Assembly: GCA_029556615.1 (NCBI GenBank)
Contig: JAKQDD010000012.1
Coordinates: 1 to 64,000, forward strand
Length of the DNA stretch: 64,000 nt
From: Verrucomicrobiota bacterium
GTDB taxonomy: Bacteria; Verrucomicrobiota; Verrucomicrobiia; Limisphaerales; J093
Direction of reading: 5' to 3'
The first letter of the stretch is position 1. Every line of letters starts with the position of its first letter. The notes under the pieces are model-generated. The model had not been told where the DNA came from and searched no databases. It saw nothing but the letters and a program-made list of their open reading frames with translations. Shown piece by piece: positions 9,117-17,143 of this stretch. Made by a program: the position numbers and the translations under genes.

Positions 9117-10025
9117 CTACCTCATCCCTAACATCAGAGCCACCGCTGCCAAGGCCCCGGCGCCGACCAGCAACTGCGGAATCACCACCAGCCGGAGCCG
9201 GGCCATGACCGACTCGATCGCGCCGATGACCACCGCCAGTCCCAGCATGCCGCCGAGCGCCATCGCCAGGCTCCAGGTCGCCGAGCCGGTGCCCAGCGGC
9301 AGCAGCGTGTTCACGATCAGCAGGCCCAGAACCCACAGCTTCACCGCCGCACCGTAAAGGACGAAGCCAAGGTCCGGCCCGCTGTGGTCCAGGACCATGA
9401 CCTCGTGAATCATCGTCAACTCGAGGTGCGTGGCGGGATCGTCCACTGGGATCCGGGCGTTCTCGGCCAACACCACGATCAGCAGGGCGACCAGCACCAG
9501 CGCCAGCGCCGGGCCCATCTTCAGCCCTTGGTCTGCCAGTCCGGCGAACATCCCGCTCAGGGAAAGCGCGTTCGTCCCCTGGGCGACAACCCCCAACGCC
9601 AGCAGCAGCGCCGGCTCGGCGAGGGCGGAGACCCAGACTTCACGGCTGGCTCCCATGCCCTCGAAGGCCGAGCCCGTGTCCAGCGCCGCCAGCACCGTGA
9701 CGAACCGCATCAGGCCGAGCAGGTAGGCGAAGAGCACCAGATCGCCGGCGAACGCCAGCGGCGCCGCCACGCTCCCGATCGGCACCAGCAGCGTTGCCGT
9801 CCCCACCGCCGCCAGGCCCATGACCGGCCCCGCCCGAAACACCCAGGTCGTCGTCCGGCTGTAGACCGCGCCTTTGCGCCAGAGCTTCCACAGGTCGAAG
9901 TAGGGCTGGAACAGCGACGGACCCTTGCGCCCGGCAAAGACGGCCTTGGTCCGCTGGATGACGCCGATCAGCAGCGGCGACAGGCCCAACGCGAGAACGG
10001 GGGGCAGGATCGAGAGGGAGTTCAC
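9117..10025 (-). CDS. HyfC/NuoH-like membrane anchor subunit of the Ehr complex
   Basis: Protein of 302 aa with about eight transmembrane helices, NuoH family. Diagnostic pieces are RKGPSLFQPYFDLWKL after the first helix, AENARIPVDDPATHLELTM (the acidic quinone/ion-cavity loop) and EVMVLDHSGPDL. It would connect the soluble arm to the antiporter-like subunits. The start is GTG at 10025; GTGA overlaps the stop of the upstream gene by 4 nt. No in-frame ATG fits, which supports coupling. The upstream part of the open frame is a shadow of the HyfB-like gene. Confidence 0.9.
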   Translation of the reverse strand: MNSLSILPPVLALGLSPLLIGVIQRTKAVFAGRKGPSLFQPYFDLWKLWRKGAVYSRTTTWVFRAGPVMGLAAVGTATLLVPIGSVAAPLAFAGDLVLFAYLLGLMRFVTVLAALDTGSAFEGMGASREVWVSALAEPALLLALGVVAQGTNALSLSGMFAGLADQGLKMGPALALVLVALLIVVLAENARIPVDDPATHLELTMIHEVMVLDHSGPDLGFVLYGAAVKLWVLGLLIVNTLLPLGTGSATWSLAMALGGMLGLAVVIGAIESVMARLRLVVIPQLLVGAGALAAVALMLGMR

Positions 10026-12004
10026 CGGAGTTTCCAGATCAGGAGCGCCACCAGGCCCAGCGCAATGTACAGGAGGTAAAGCTGCACAGTGCCCTGCTGC
10101 AGCCAGCGGAGTCGGCTCAACCCCGATTGCACCCCGCGGAAGAGCGGCGCGAAGAACCCCTCCTGGCAGACGTCCGGCGTGTGCGAGGCGAACCGGGCTT
10201 GGACCGGGAACAGCCCTGACGGTCCCGCCGCGTGATCCCGAGTTCTCAGCAGAGAGCGGAACAATGCCGTCAGGGGCTGCGCAAAGGAGGAGGCGGTGTA
10301 CTGCATCCGCGCCGTCGGGCGGGCGTACCCGCAGTCCCAGGTCCCCGCGGCACCGATCTCGCGTCCCTCGAGCAACCGCCGCCGCAGCCAGGCGAGGGCC
10401 ACCATGGCCGTGATGAGAACAAGGCCGGCCGTCGTGATCGGCCGCAGCCAGCCGCCAGCCTGCGCGAACGGCTCGGCAACGGCCGGCAACGGCAGCCCGC
10501 TCAACGTGCCCACGGCCGGGGCGACTCCGCGCAACACGACCGGCGCCCCCAGGCCCGCCCCCAGGCAGACCGCCGCCAGCACGACCATCGGCCAGCGCAT
10601 CGCCCCCCCGCATTCGTGGGCTTTGCCGGCGAGCTCACTCCGGGCTTCCCCAAGGAAGACAATGCCGAATGCCTTGGCGAAACAGGCCGCGGCCAATCCG
10701 CCGATCAAGGCGAGACCGCCGATCACCAGCCAGCCCCAGAGCGCCGCTGATCCCGACGCCACGCCCGCGCGAAAGGCGCCCACGTAAATCAGGAACTCGC
10801 TGACGAATCCGTTGAAAGGCGGCAGCCCGCAAATCGCCGCCGCGCCGACCACAAAAGTCACGCCGGTCCAGGGCATCCGTTTCAACAGGCCGCCCAACTG
10901 CTCGAGATCCCGCGTGCCGGTCGCGTGCAGGACGCTGCCGGCCCCCAGAAACAGCAGGCCCTTGAACACCGCGTGGTTCATGACATGCAGCAGCGCGCCG
11001 CCCAGACCCAGAACGGTCAACACCGGCGCCTGAAGGCTCATGCCCATCAGCCCCACCCCGAGGCCGAGCGCAATAATCCCGATGTTCTCGACGCTGTGAT
11101 AGGCCAGCAGGCGTTTCAGGTCGTGCTGCGCCAGCGCAAAGAGCACCCCCAGGATGCCCGACGTCAGCCCTACTCCCACCAGTGTCCAGCCCCACCACAG
11201 CGGAGGCGGTCCCAGGAAAGTCAATGCCCGGGCCAGGCCGTAGATGCCGGTCTTGATCATCACTCCCGACATCACGGCGGATACGTGGCTGGGCGCCGCT
11301 GGATGCGCCTCCGGCAGCCAGACGTGCAACGGCATGAAACCCGCCTTCGAACCGAATCCCACCAGGGCGAGAACAAACAGCACACCCGCCCACTGCGGCG
11401 CCTGGATCCCCGCTCCCGCCCATTGCTCGAGATCCATCGTGCCCGTCTCGCGGGCCAGCACCATGAAGAAGACGAGCAGGAACGCCGCCCCCAGATGCGT
11501 GGCCACCAGGTAGATCCAGCCGGCGGTCTGGACCGATTCCTGTTCGTCATCGAAGGTCACCAGCAGGAACGACGCCACCGCCATGACCTCCCAGGCCACC
11601 AGAAAGAGCATCGCGTTCGACGCCACAACCACCACCGCCATGCTCGCCAAGAGCAGGTTGAAGCAACACCACGCGCGACGGACCGGCTTTCCGGCAGGTG
11701 CCGCCTCGAGATACTGCACGCCGTAAACGGCCGCCAGGGCGGATACGCCCACAATGACCAGGAGAAACCACGCCGAGAGCGCGTCCAACCGCAGCGCGAA
11801 GGCCGCTGAAGGGATGGACCACGGCCGGCTGTAGCGGAGCGCCTCGCCGTGGATCAGCACGCTCACCGCCGGGATGGCCGCCAGCACCGCCCCCGCCGCC
11901 ACCCCCAACGCCGCCGTCCACGCCGCCGCCGACCGGCGCCGCATCAACCCCGCCAGCGCACCGGTGCCGATCCATAGTGCCAGGGCCCAAAGCAGGAGTG
12001 TCAT
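10022..12004 (-). CDS. HyfB/NuoL-like antiporter-type membrane subunit of the Ehr complex
   Basis: Largest membrane subunit, 660 aa, with about 14-16 hydrophobic helices. Antiporter-family landmarks include SWFLLVIVGV near the N-terminus, FGSKAGFMPLHVWLPEAHP, SAVMSGVMIKTGIYG, LAYHSVENIGII and HVMNHAVFKGLLF, with the usual buried Lys/His residues. Presumed role is ion pumping. ATG 12004 overlaps the stop of the upstream regulator by 4 nt (ATGA), and its own stop overlaps the NuoH-like GTG, so three genes are linked by translational coupling. Confidence 0.92.
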   Translation of the reverse strand: MTLLLWALALWIGTGALAGLMRRRSAAAWTAALGVAAGAVLAAIPAVSVLIHGEALRYSRPWSIPSAAFALRLDALSAWFLLVIVGVSALAAVYGVQYLEAAPAGKPVRRAWCCFNLLLASMAVVVVASNAMLFLVAWEVMAVASFLLVTFDDEQESVQTAGWIYLVATHLGAAFLLVFFMVLARETGTMDLEQWAGAGIQAPQWAGVLFVLALVGFGSKAGFMPLHVWLPEAHPAAPSHVSAVMSGVMIKTGIYGLARALTFLGPPPLWWGWTLVGVGLTSGILGVLFALAQHDLKRLLAYHSVENIGIIALGLGVGLMGMSLQAPVLTVLGLGGALLHVMNHAVFKGLLFLGAGSVLHATGTRDLEQLGGLLKRMPWTGVTFVVGAAAICGLPPFNGFVSEFLIYVGAFRAGVASGSAALWGWLVIGGLALIGGLAAACFAKAFGIVFLGEARSELAGKAHECGGAMRWPMVVLAAVCLGAGLGAPVVLRGVAPAVGTLSGLPLPAVAEPFAQAGGWLRPITTAGLVLITAMVALAWLRRRLLEGREIGAAGTWDCGYARPTARMQYTASSFAQPLTALFRSLLRTRDHAAGPSGLFPVQARFASHTPDVCQEGFFAPLFRGVQSGLSRLRWLQQGTVQLYLLYIALGLVALLIWKLR

Positions 12005-12720
12005 GGGGTGTCTGCCCCCTGGCGTTGGGCGTTGCCGGCCGAGTCGGCGACCAAGGCCTGACTCAGCTGTTCAACCTCCGAGAGAATCGCCTCCCGCGTC
12101 GCTTCCTGGTCCACCAGGGCCCGAAACCGGGCGTCGCGCAACGCAAAGGCGAGCCGCGATAGCAGATTCAAATGCGCGCGCACGGTCGGACTGACCAACG
12201 TGAACAGCGCGCGCACCGGCTTCCCATCCAGCGCGCCGAAGTCCACCGCCGTCTCCAAAAAGCAGAGCGTAATGGTCGGCTTCGGCACGTGCAGGACGAT
12301 CGGGCTGCGCACGTGCGGGATGGCAATGCCGCCGCCAATGCCCGTCGAGGCCAGTTGCTCGCGTGCCAGCAGCACCTGAAGCAGATGCTCGCGGTCCACT
12401 TCGTCCGGCAGACGCAGGACTTCCACCACGGCCGCAAGGGCCGATTGCTTATCCCGGCCGCTGATCCGATAGAAGATCCCGCCTGCCTGGAGGGCTTCGG
12501 CCAGCGTTGGCAGGGATTGCGCTTCGGTTTCGAGCTCACCGAGCGCAGCCGGGGAGACGTTGATGCGGTTGGCGGTGGCCCATTCGAGGATCTCAGCCCG
12601 ATTAAACCGATACTGACCGCTCAGGCGATATCCGGGGAGGTTCTGTTCGTTGATCCAACGATAAACCGTCTTCTCCGAAACCCCCAGCATAACGGACACA
12701 TCTCTCACAGAAAGATTCAT
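12001..12720 (-). CDS. HTH (excisionase/MerR-type) - PTS EIIA(Ntr) fusion regulator
   Basis: Cytoplasmic protein of 239 aa. Residues 1-55 form a winged excisionase-family HTH (SVRDVSVMLGVSEKTVYRW ... YRFNRAEILEW). Residues ~70-235 are a PtsN-like EIIA domain with the phosphorylatable histidine H136 in IAIPHVRS. It is the first gene of the Ehr operon, coupled by ATGA to the HyfB-like gene. It is a candidate sensor of phosphotransfer state that controls the operon or its own promoter. The HTH plus EIIA architecture is visible in sequence; a regulatory target is inferred from position. Confidence 0.88.
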   Translation of the reverse strand: MNLSVRDVSVMLGVSEKTVYRWINEQNLPGYRLSGQYRFNRAEILEWATANRINVSPAALGELETEAQSLPTLAEALQAGGIFYRISGRDKQSALAAVVEVLRLPDEVDREHLLQVLLAREQLASTGIGGGIAIPHVRSPIVLHVPKPTITLCFLETAVDFGALDGKPVRALFTLVSPTVRAHLNLLSRLAFALRDARFRALVDQEATREAILSEVEQLSQALVADSAGNAQRQGADTP

Positions 12721-12790
12721 TGTGCCAGTTGCTTGTCAAGCATGACTCATAATAGACAAATATGGACAACAGCATCCATGGCGTTGCCGT
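12721..12790 (-). promoter_or_regulatory. AT-rich upstream region of the Ehr operon with a 9-bp palindrome
   Basis: The 70 bases ahead of the operon are clearly richer in A+T than the surroundings and contain the palindrome ATGACTCAT at 12742-12750, nested between TTGTC/GACAA arms. A TATTAT hexamer on the minus strand could be a -10 element, but no convincing -35 is seen. This is a plausible site for the HTH-EIIA protein; the assignment rests on position only. Confidence 0.25.
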
Positions 12791-12800
12791 TGGTGTCAAG

Positions 12801-12868
12801 CTACGAGAGGGGGCCCGGATCCTCGCCTAACGCCTGCGGCTCGAACGTGGGCCGTCGGCTCCTGGTCC
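12801..12868 (+). repeat. Dispersed repeat family C, copy 1
   Basis: Shares about 55 bases (core CGGATCCTCGCCTAACGCC, then a GGGCC-TCGGCTCCTGG stretch) with 13841-13897 and, inverted, with 36724-36815. The 12869-13130 stretch that follows holds no recognisable gene. Confidence 0.65.
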
Positions 12869-13130
12869 AGTCCAGAAGGTTGAGCCGCAAGGGACGCTTA
12901 CGCGCGGATTTGGGGGGGAGCACGCGACGGGGGGCGCACGACCGAGTTCTTCAGCAGCAGTGTACGGTCGGAACGTGCGGGCTCTGGTCCCTGAACCCGT
13001 ACAGAAGGCGCTCCGCACGCAACCAACGCGCAGAGGCGGCCCCTCCGGGCGTGGAACGTTCCCTGAGCGGGTCATTTACAGCCCCCCACTGTTCCGGACG
13101 CTCTGTGGGGCGGAAAGCCGGGGGGCAACC

Positions 13131-13208
13131 GTGAGCGCCGGCGGTGTCCTGTTGGCGATCGACCCCGGCAAGGCCGGCGGCCCGATGCCGCTGGCGATTC
13201 CGGCTTGA
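13131..13208 (+). pseudogene. Possible RuvC-like resolvase N-terminal fragment
   Basis: A 25-codon segment from a GTG reads LLAIDPGKAGG before stopping. AIDPG(K)xGG is the first strand of RuvC-type Holliday junction nucleases, including phage versions. No remaining catalytic region follows. It could be a chance match, but its location next to a tRNA suggests mobile-element debris. Confidence 0.25.
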
Positions 13209-13240
13209 ACTGATCCCGGCGGCGGGAGCAGGTTCCGGAC

Positions 13241-13447
13241 ATGATGCCCCCCGATGAGCTTGCAGACATGCCGCCGGACGGCCTCGAAGAGCTCGCGCAC
13301 GGGCTCATGAAGCAGGGATTGCCTGAAGAAACCGCATGGGATTATGCGGTGCTGATCGGCGACACCCCGGAGCAGGACGAAGACGGAAAGTGGGTTGTCA
13401 GGGATGACAAGGGCAATGTGCTCGCGCGGGTTGACCTGCTTTTCTGA
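13241..13447 (+). CDS. Small acidic hypothetical protein
   Basis: Protein of 68 aa, rich in Asp/Glu, with an N-terminal helical half (LEELAHGLMKQGLPEETAW) and a C-terminal beta-hairpin-like half (KWVVRDDKGNVLARV). GGGAG/AGG-like bases lie about 10 nt ahead of ATG 13241. Composition is unlike neighbouring frame shadows, which are Arg/Pro-rich, so it is probably real. Family unknown. It sits between a RuvC-like fragment and tRNA-Leu, compatible with a remnant integrative element. Confidence 0.5.
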   Translation: MMPPDELADMPPDGLEELAHGLMKQGLPEETAWDYAVLIGDTPEQDEDGKWVVRDDKGNVLARVDLLF

Positions 13448-13705
13448 CCGCCCGCGCCGGCGCAGGGGACGCTGGAAAAGGCTGGAAGGCGCCGGACAAG
13501 GCTGGAAACCAACGGGAAACCAACGGGGCGGGCATGCTCGAAACCGACCGGCCGCGCGGACGGCGCTACGTGAGCGGAGATAATGCCGAACATTGACAGA
13601 CGCCCCCGACTTCGGGAGTCGTTGTCTTACTGGGTAGTCTAACTCGGGGGTGGCCGGCTCGGATGATCTTCTGCAAAGTGTTGTTCTGAAACAGCTTGTG
13701 AGGAT
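13448..13705. other. Intergenic region with possible hairpins, no gene seen
   Basis: Lies between the small acidic ORF and the 3' end of tRNA-Leu. CCCCCGA (13603-13609) pairs with TCGGGGG (13644-13650), and alternatively CGACT (13607-13611) pairs with AGTCG (13617-13621) across a TCGGG loop. No coding frame looks credible. Confidence 0.3.
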
Positions 13706-13790
13706 TGGTGCGCGCGGCAGGACTTGAACCTGCACGGTTTTACCCACTAGAACCTGAATCTAGCGCGTCTGCCAATTCCGCCACGCGCGC
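13706..13790 (-). tRNA. tRNA-Leu (anticodon CAG)
   Basis: On the minus strand the sequence folds as a class II tRNA. It has a 7-bp acceptor stem GCGCGCG/CGCGCGC, D-arm TGGCGGAATTGGCAGACGC, anticodon loop with CAG (reads CTG codons), a long variable arm and a T-arm with GGTTCAAGTCC. The discriminator A and CCA are encoded in the DNA. It lies at the border of a decayed region, where integrative elements commonly insert. Confidence 0.95.
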
Positions 13791-13840
13791 GACCGCGGAG
13801 ACTCAACCGCTTGGGCGGATTCCTGTCAAGGGACGAAATG

Positions 13841-13897
13841 GAGCCCCGGATCCTCGCCTAACGCCTGCGCACGAACCTGGGCCATCGGCTCCTGGTG
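13841..13897 (+). repeat. Dispersed repeat family C, copy 2
   Basis: Second same-orientation copy of the family C core (CGGATCCTCGCCTAACGCC, then a TCGGCTCCTGG tail), just upstream (minus sense) of tRNA-Leu. It diverges from copy 1 in the middle. Confidence 0.65.
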
Positions 13898-13955
13898 GGT
13901 TTGGGCCTTGATTGGCGCGTGCGGTGTCGGCTCCGGGGGAGCTCGATCCAGTTCC

Positions 13956-14556
13956 TCAAGCACTTTCCCCGGCGGTCGGCAACCCTGCTTCCTCTACCGC
14001 GCGGCACAGCAGTGCCGCCAAGCCCAGGTCCCGCGCCCACTCGCGCAGGTAAGCCCGATCCAGCGTTGTTCCCTGGACCTTCAGCACGCCCAGGACGTCG
14101 CTCCATTGCCGGTCAGACACCGCCACCATCGCGATACCATTGCAGCTTGGCCAGGACGGTGTCCTCCGGTGAAGCAACGTAGAGGCTCGTCGTCCCGTTA
14201 GGACGGGTTGCCTGGAGGATGCGGCGGCGCATCTGCGACCGATGAAACGGGTTCGGGCCGGCAACGAAGACATCCACCTTCAACATAGTCTCAAGGTGAA
14301 CCACATTGAAGCTGCGGTGAGCTGCGACCGCAGGCTGGATGGCGGCAAGGTCAGCGTAGAAAGCGGGCCGGAGCAGGCGCACCAACGGCTCAGCGTGTTC
14401 TGGGCGAACAGCAGCCACAAAGTCGGCGTCCGCGGTGGCGCGGTAAATGCCATGCACGGAACTCGCCATGGAACCCCCGAGAAAATACGGAATGCGCAAC
14501 GCCTCGAAAGCCCGCACCACCAGCAGGTTGATTTGGGTTTGCTCGGTTTCCATCAT
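13956..14556 (-). pseudogene. Nucleotidyltransferase-like protein (AbiEii/DUF6036-like), frameshifted
   Basis: Two overlapping frames make one protein of about 200 aa. The first (ATG 14556 to stop 14113) has the GG-S nucleotidyltransferase start (YFLGGSMASSVHG) and the paired acidic residues DADF, then VDVFVAG and LAKLQWYRDGG. The second frame continues directly as VSDRQWSDVLGVLKVQG to a stop at 13956. The switch lies at about 14116-14125; the frames differ by +1/-2. Either the gene is broken or the assembly has an indel. Its ATG overlaps the upstream small gene by 4 nt (ATGA), so the two form a toxin-antitoxin-like pair. Family assignment is by motif only. Confidence 0.7.
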
Positions 14557-14804
14557 TCGACAGGCGCAGGGCCGTAGACTTTCGCGGCCAGTTCGATGCC
14601 AAGATGAATGTCGGCGAACCGTCTCCGGACCTCGGCTTCGCTGGCTTGGGGATGCCGTGACCGCACTCCCGCCAGGCAAAGCTCGCGCACCGTCGTGCTC
14701 ATGCGGTCGGCCAGCTGCAACCGCCGCCAGGCAGGCGCCTGCCGCAGCAGTTGAATCAACACCCACTCGGCCGCGGGATCCGTATCGGGCGACATCGTCT
14801 TCAT
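14553..14804 (-). CDS. Small partner protein of the nucleotidyltransferase pair
   Basis: Protein of 83 aa, mostly helical (WVLIQLLRQAPAWRRLQLADRM ... EAEVRRRFADIHLG). Proteins of this type usually precede a nucleotidyltransferase-like gene in bacteria with many toxin-antitoxin systems. Its stop overlaps the next gene's ATG by four bases. Start ATG 14804 is preferred; the frame is open to 14966 but the extra part is Arg/Pro-rich shadow sequence. Probably the antitoxin or regulator half; this is inference. Confidence 0.65.
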   Translation of the reverse strand: MKTMSPDTDPAAEWVLIQLLRQAPAWRRLQLADRMSTTVRELCLAGVRSRHPQASEAEVRRRFADIHLGIELAAKVYGPAPVE

Positions 14805-15001
14805 CACCGTCCTATCGTAGTTGCGCTCGGGGTTGCTGTCGAGCCGCCAGAGGCGCGGGCGCGGGGGCGAGAACAAACTGCCCCGCGGGCGCCGACGAAA
14901 TGACAACTTCACGGTCGGCCCAGCCACGGAGGGTGCCTCGGATCGACGTTCATCATGGGCTCGCATTGCCGGAGCACGTCCGGGTAGACTATTGTCCGGG
15001 C

Positions 15002-17119
15002 ATGCGACGGGCCATGATGGCGACCCTGACGGGGTTGAGCCTGCTGAACACCGCGGTTGCCATCGGACAACCGGCTGCGGGGTCGGACCTGTTCGCGATG
15101 GCGGGGCACGACATCGTGACGGCGCCCGAGCACCTGGGGGTGAACAACGGCAAACTGGCCATCGGCACGCCGGGAGACCTGGCGGGCCGGATCGACGGGC
15201 TCTGGGCCCCGCCTTTTGTGAGCTCGGACTTCGCCGTGCGCGTCGAGGTCTGCGGCCGGGAGGTGCCGGCGCCCGTCATTCGCTGGTGGCCGTACCAGCT
15301 CGAGCAGGGCGGGTCGGTCGACGGGCTCCACGTATTGACCACGATAGCGCTGGCACCGGGTCAACGCGCCGGGTTGCTGTGGATCCAACTGCGCAGCAGC
15401 GCCTCGAACCGGATCGAAGTGCCGCTCGTGTTCAAGACCGGCGGTACGCTCGACCGGTGCGATTTCTGGGAGTTCAGTCAACCGCGCAGCACGACGGTCC
15501 CGAAGCGCGTCTTCACGAACGGCGCGCTGGCCCTGGTGGCCGGCGATCGGAGCCTGGTGTTGCGGGGGACCGATGACGGTGTGGTGTGGGACGCGGCGAG
15601 CGGGACGGGATCCCGGACGGCGGCGATCGAGCCGGGCGGGACTGCGGCGGCGGGTTTGGCTTTTGCCATGGGCCCGGCGGCGGAGGCTGCGGCCGCGTGC
15701 CAGGCGATCGCCGCCGATCCGACCGCGATGAGGGTCGAGGCGGAAGCCGCCCATGGCCGGCAGGTGGCGGACTTATTCCGGCGAATCCCGCGCCTGACCT
15801 GCGCCGATCCGGCGGTCGAGGCCTTCTACAACCGGTCCCTGCTCGCGCTGATCCTGAACCGCTGGGACGTGCCGGAGTTTGTGCTGCGTCCGTATTACTC
15901 GACCGGCAGCATCCGGGGCGGGTGTGTGACGGAGTACCTCTGGAACTACGGCGAATCGATGCTGGTGCTGCCGCTTTGGGACCCGGCGGCGCATCGGGAG
16001 CACATCCGTCAGTTCCTGAAGTGCGACATGACCGCGCATTTCGCCTTCAACCCGGTGGACGGCAAGGCGCACGGGCCGTGGTACATGGTGAACCAGGAGA
16101 AGCTGATCGGGCTCGTGCACCATCACGTGCGGATCACCGGGGAGACCGGCTTTCTGCAGGAACGCGTGGCGGGCCGGACGATTATCGATCACGTCCTCGA
16201 AAGCGCGCTGCATGGCGATGACCTGTCGAAACCGGTCGCCTTGATCGATTATGGGCCCTCGAACAGCCACCTCGAGCTGCGCCGGCAGTACCGCTATCAC
16301 CACACGATGCCGGACCTGAACGGTCGGCGGTACGCCAACTATCTCCTGGCCGCGCGGTTGGCCGAAGTCGCGGGCCGACCGGCATCGGCGCCGCTGCTTC
16401 GCGAGCGGGCGGCGGCGCTCAAGTCGTTGCTGAGCCAGAAGCTTTGGAATCCGCAAACCCGGTGGTTTGACTTCATCAACGCCCAGGGGGAACGGGAGAC
16501 CCGGTGGACGGTCCAGATGTTCTATCTGCTGGGCAGCGGCGTGCTGGACGAGGCAACGCAGGCGGGACTGGTGAGCCACCTCAATGACCGCGAGTTCCTC
16601 GGCGAGCACGGCCTGCACAGCCTCGCCAGGAACGACCCGGCCTATGACCCGGCGGATGTCGACAACGGCGGCCCGGGCGCGTGCACGTCGTTCCCGCCGA
16701 ACATTGCGTTGCTGCTCGACCAGGCGGGATGTCCGCACGAGGCCAACGACTTGATGCGCCGTTGTGTCTGGTGGGGCAGCCGGCTGCCGTACTGGGGCGA
16801 CTCGATATACGCCGACCGCGTGGATTACCGGCGCGACACACCCCTGCAATCGACCCTCGATGCCGTGGCCGTGGCCGGGTTTTTCATCTATGGCATGTTC
16901 GGTGTCGACCCGCAATTCGACGGCAGTGTGCTGGTGCATCCGAGACCGGCCGCGTGGGCGCCGCGCGCGGCCCTGCGGGGCGTCCGGATCCGGGATGCGG
17001 TCTTCGCTATCGAGCTCGGCGAGGGGGAGTTCAAGGTGCTCTCGGGCGGCCAGAGCCTCGCGGCGCCCATCGGACGCGGCATCCGCATTCAGAGGAACGG
17101 GTCCATCACCTTGCAATGA
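15002..17119 (+). CDS. Exported six-hairpin glycosidase (trehalase/GH63-like)
   Basis: Protein of 705 aa with a signal peptide (hydrophobic MMATLTGLSLLNTAVAIG). Residues ~1-230 are beta-rich. From about 260 onward an (alpha/alpha)6 barrel is suggested by EYLWNYGESMLVLPLWDP, ETRWTVQMFYLL, NGGPGACTSFPP and a C-terminal small beta domain. The fold resembles GH37/GH63/GH78-type glycosidases. Exact specificity cannot be read; the neighbouring fucosidase and rhamnosidase suggest glycan breakdown outside the cytoplasm. ATG 15002 starts just before the signal sequence with only a weak ribosome site; ATG 15017 is an alternative. It converges on the CocE-type gene with 24 nt between stops. Confidence 0.75.
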   Translation: MRRAMMATLTGLSLLNTAVAIGQPAAGSDLFAMAGHDIVTAPEHLGVNNGKLAIGTPGDLAGRIDGLWAPPFVSSDFAVRVEVCGREVPAPVIRWWPYQLEQGGSVDGLHVLTTIALAPGQRAGLLWIQLRSSASNRIEVPLVFKTGGTLDRCDFWEFSQPRSTTVPKRVFTNGALALVAGDRSLVLRGTDDGVVWDAASGTGSRTAAIEPGGTAAAGLAFAMGPAAEAAAACQAIAADPTAMRVEAEAAHGRQVADLFRRIPRLTCADPAVEAFYNRSLLALILNRWDVPEFVLRPYYSTGSIRGGCVTEYLWNYGESMLVLPLWDPAAHREHIRQFLKCDMTAHFAFNPVDGKAHGPWYMVNQEKLIGLVHHHVRITGETGFLQERVAGRTIIDHVLESALHGDDLSKPVALIDYGPSNSHLELRRQYRYHHTMPDLNGRRYANYLLAARLAEVAGRPASAPLLRERAAALKSLLSQKLWNPQTRWFDFINAQGERETRWTVQMFYLLGSGVLDEATQAGLVSHLNDREFLGEHGLHSLARNDPAYDPADVDNGGPGACTSFPPNIALLLDQAGCPHEANDLMRRCVWWGSRLPYWGDSIYADRVDYRRDTPLQSTLDAVAVAGFFIYGMFGVDPQFDGSVLVHPRPAAWAPRAALRGVRIRDAVFAIELGEGEFKVLSGGQSLAAPIGRGIRIQRNGSITLQ

Positions 17120-17143
17120 CCGTGCATCGATCCATGGCGACGA

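Noticed and set aside
12960-13130. Longer ORF joining repeat C to the RuvC-like fragment
   Set aside because: The upstream residues are repeat-derived and low quality. Only the 13131-13208 motif is suggestive.
13705-13911. Short plus-strand ORF with GLEPARFYPLEP-like start
   Set aside because: It translates the antisense of tRNA-Leu, a familiar false ORF.
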